Assembly (NCBI GenBank): GCA_023437255.1
Contig: JAEZGR010000288.1
Span: 1-6,741 of the forward strand
Length of the DNA: 6,741 nt
Reading direction: 5' to 3'
Source of the DNA: Pseudomonadota bacterium
GTDB lineage: Bacteria; Pseudomonadota; Gammaproteobacteria; Burkholderiales; Burkholderiaceae_B
Both the position numbers and the translations under genes were made by a program. The notes beneath the pieces were generated by a model. That model made no database searches. It was not told where the DNA came from and saw only the letters and a program-made list of their open reading frames with translations. Positions 5,994 through 6,741 of the stretch are shown here, one piece after another; the stretch's first letter is position 1; every line of letters starts with the position of its first letter.

Positions 5994-6741
5994 ATGAATG
6001 CACCTATGGTGAAGACAGAGGTTCGGGGGCGTGTGGCACTGATCACGCTCGACCGGCCCAAGGCGCTCAACGCGCTCAGCAATGAGCTCATCGACGAGCT
6101 GGCGGAGCATCTGCGCGCGTTCGACGCAGACGAAAACATTGGAGCCATTGTGCTCACGGGTTCCGAGAAGGCTTTTGCGGCCGGCGCCGATATCGCCGCC
6201 ATGCAAGGCTGGAACTACATGGACGTCTATAAGCAGGACTACCTGGGGGGCAATTGGGAGTCGCTCAAGCGGGTCCGCAAGCCCATCGTTGCCGCGGTCG
6301 CCGGCTATGCCCTGGGTGGCGGCTGCGAGCTTGCCATGCTGTGCGATTTCATCATCGCTGCCGAGAATGCACGCTTCGGCCAGCCGGAGATCAAACTGGG
6401 CGTGATCCCGGGTTTTGGCGGCACGCAGCGTCTGCCGCGCGCCATAGGCAAGGCCAAGGCCATGGATCTGGTGCTCACCGGTCGAATGATGGACGCCGAG
6501 GAAGCCGAGCGCGCCGGGCTGGTTGCGCGAGTGGTTCCGGTTGAGCGCCTGCTTGATGAGGCGCTTCAGGCTGCCGAGACCATCGCGTCCTACTCGCTGC
6601 CTTCCGTGATCATGGCCAAGGAGTGCGTGAACGCCGCCTATGAGGGCACGCTCAACGAAACCCTGATGTACGAACGGCGCAACTTCCACGCGCTGTTTGC
6701 CACTGAGGACCAGAAGGAGGGCATGAAGGCGTTCGTAGAGA
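5994..6741 (+). CDS. Enoyl-CoA hydratase/isomerase family protein (crotonase fold), partial at 3' edge
   Basis: The visible 249 residues are almost a complete enoyl-CoA hydratase, a family that adds water across 2,3-enoyl-CoA in fatty acid or aromatic acid degradation. Family proteins are near 258 residues, so about ten are missing. Landmarks are [10 protein letters not shown] (19-28), the first oxyanion-hole segment FAAGADI (61-67), [12 protein letters not shown] (104-115) and the [20 protein letters not shown] block (130-149). Glutamates 112 and 132 are 20 residues apart, as the two catalytic glutamates of rat mitochondrial hydratase (144 and 164) are, so true hydratase activity is plausible. 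Chain-length specificity and pathway cannot be read from the sequence, and I avoid a symbol such as paaF or fadB. The gene is divergent from the peptidase and starts its own unit. Confidence 0.93.
   Translation, partial: MNAPMVKTEVRGRVALITLDRPKALNALSNELIDELAEHLRAFDADENIGAIVLTGSEKAFAAGADIAAMQGWNYMDVYKQDYLGGNWESLKRVRKPIVAAVAGYALGGGCELAMLCDFIIAAENARFGQPEIKLGVIPGFGGTQRLPRAIGKAKAMDLVLTGRMMDAEEAERAGLVARVVPVERLLDEALQAAETIASYSLPSVIMAKECVNAAYEGTLNETLMYERRNFHALFATEDQKEGMKAFVE

Noticed and set aside
5784..6689. A 301-codon open frame on the minus strand spanning the hydratase gene and the divergent spacer
   Set aside because: It is antisense to a clear crotonase-family gene, crosses into the peptidase 5' end and shows no family motif.

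Overview
This is a compact, high-GC (by eye about 60%), fully coding stretch of bacterial chromosome. The protein sequences and gene order point to a betaproteobacterium, most likely Burkholderiales of the Alcaligenaceae type (Bordetella/Achromobacter/Pusillimonas relatives). That placement rests on family resemblance and remembered synteny, not on a search. I see no mobile element, CRISPR array, tRNA, rRNA, pseudogene or foreign-looking insert.

Plus strand, 1-1919: the 3' end of prfA (peptide release factor 1), prmC (the methyltransferase that modifies release factors), grxD (monothiol CGFS glutaredoxin) and ubiX (flavin prenyltransferase). Spacing is tight: 4 nt between prfA and prmC, 27 nt before grxD, and a 4-nt GTGA overlap between grxD and ubiX. 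This looks like one transcription unit.

Minus strand, 5959-1891 in reading order: an M61 metallopeptidase with a C-terminal PDZ domain, a pteridine-reductase-like short-chain dehydrogenase, folB (dihydroneopterin aldolase) and ttcA (tRNA 2-thiocytidine synthetase). The first two overlap by 8 nt. The last two are 47 nt apart. The dehydrogenase-folB junction is looser (about 82 nt) and holds two small inverted repeats and a good extended -10 box, so folB-ttcA may also have their own promoter. The reductase and aldolase fit together as pterin/folate enzymes. The peptidase and ttcA are co-located without an obvious shared pathway.

The two sets converge, and the ends of ubiX and ttcA overlap antisense by 29 bp with no visible terminator between them. 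From 5994 an enoyl-CoA hydratase gene runs rightward, divergent from the peptidase across only 34 bp, and leaves the window near its 3' end.

I did not find an undescribed system. The content is housekeeping metabolism. The points most worth a second look are the TGX3RXG reductase beside folB, the structured dehydrogenase-folB junction and the overlapping convergent gene ends.
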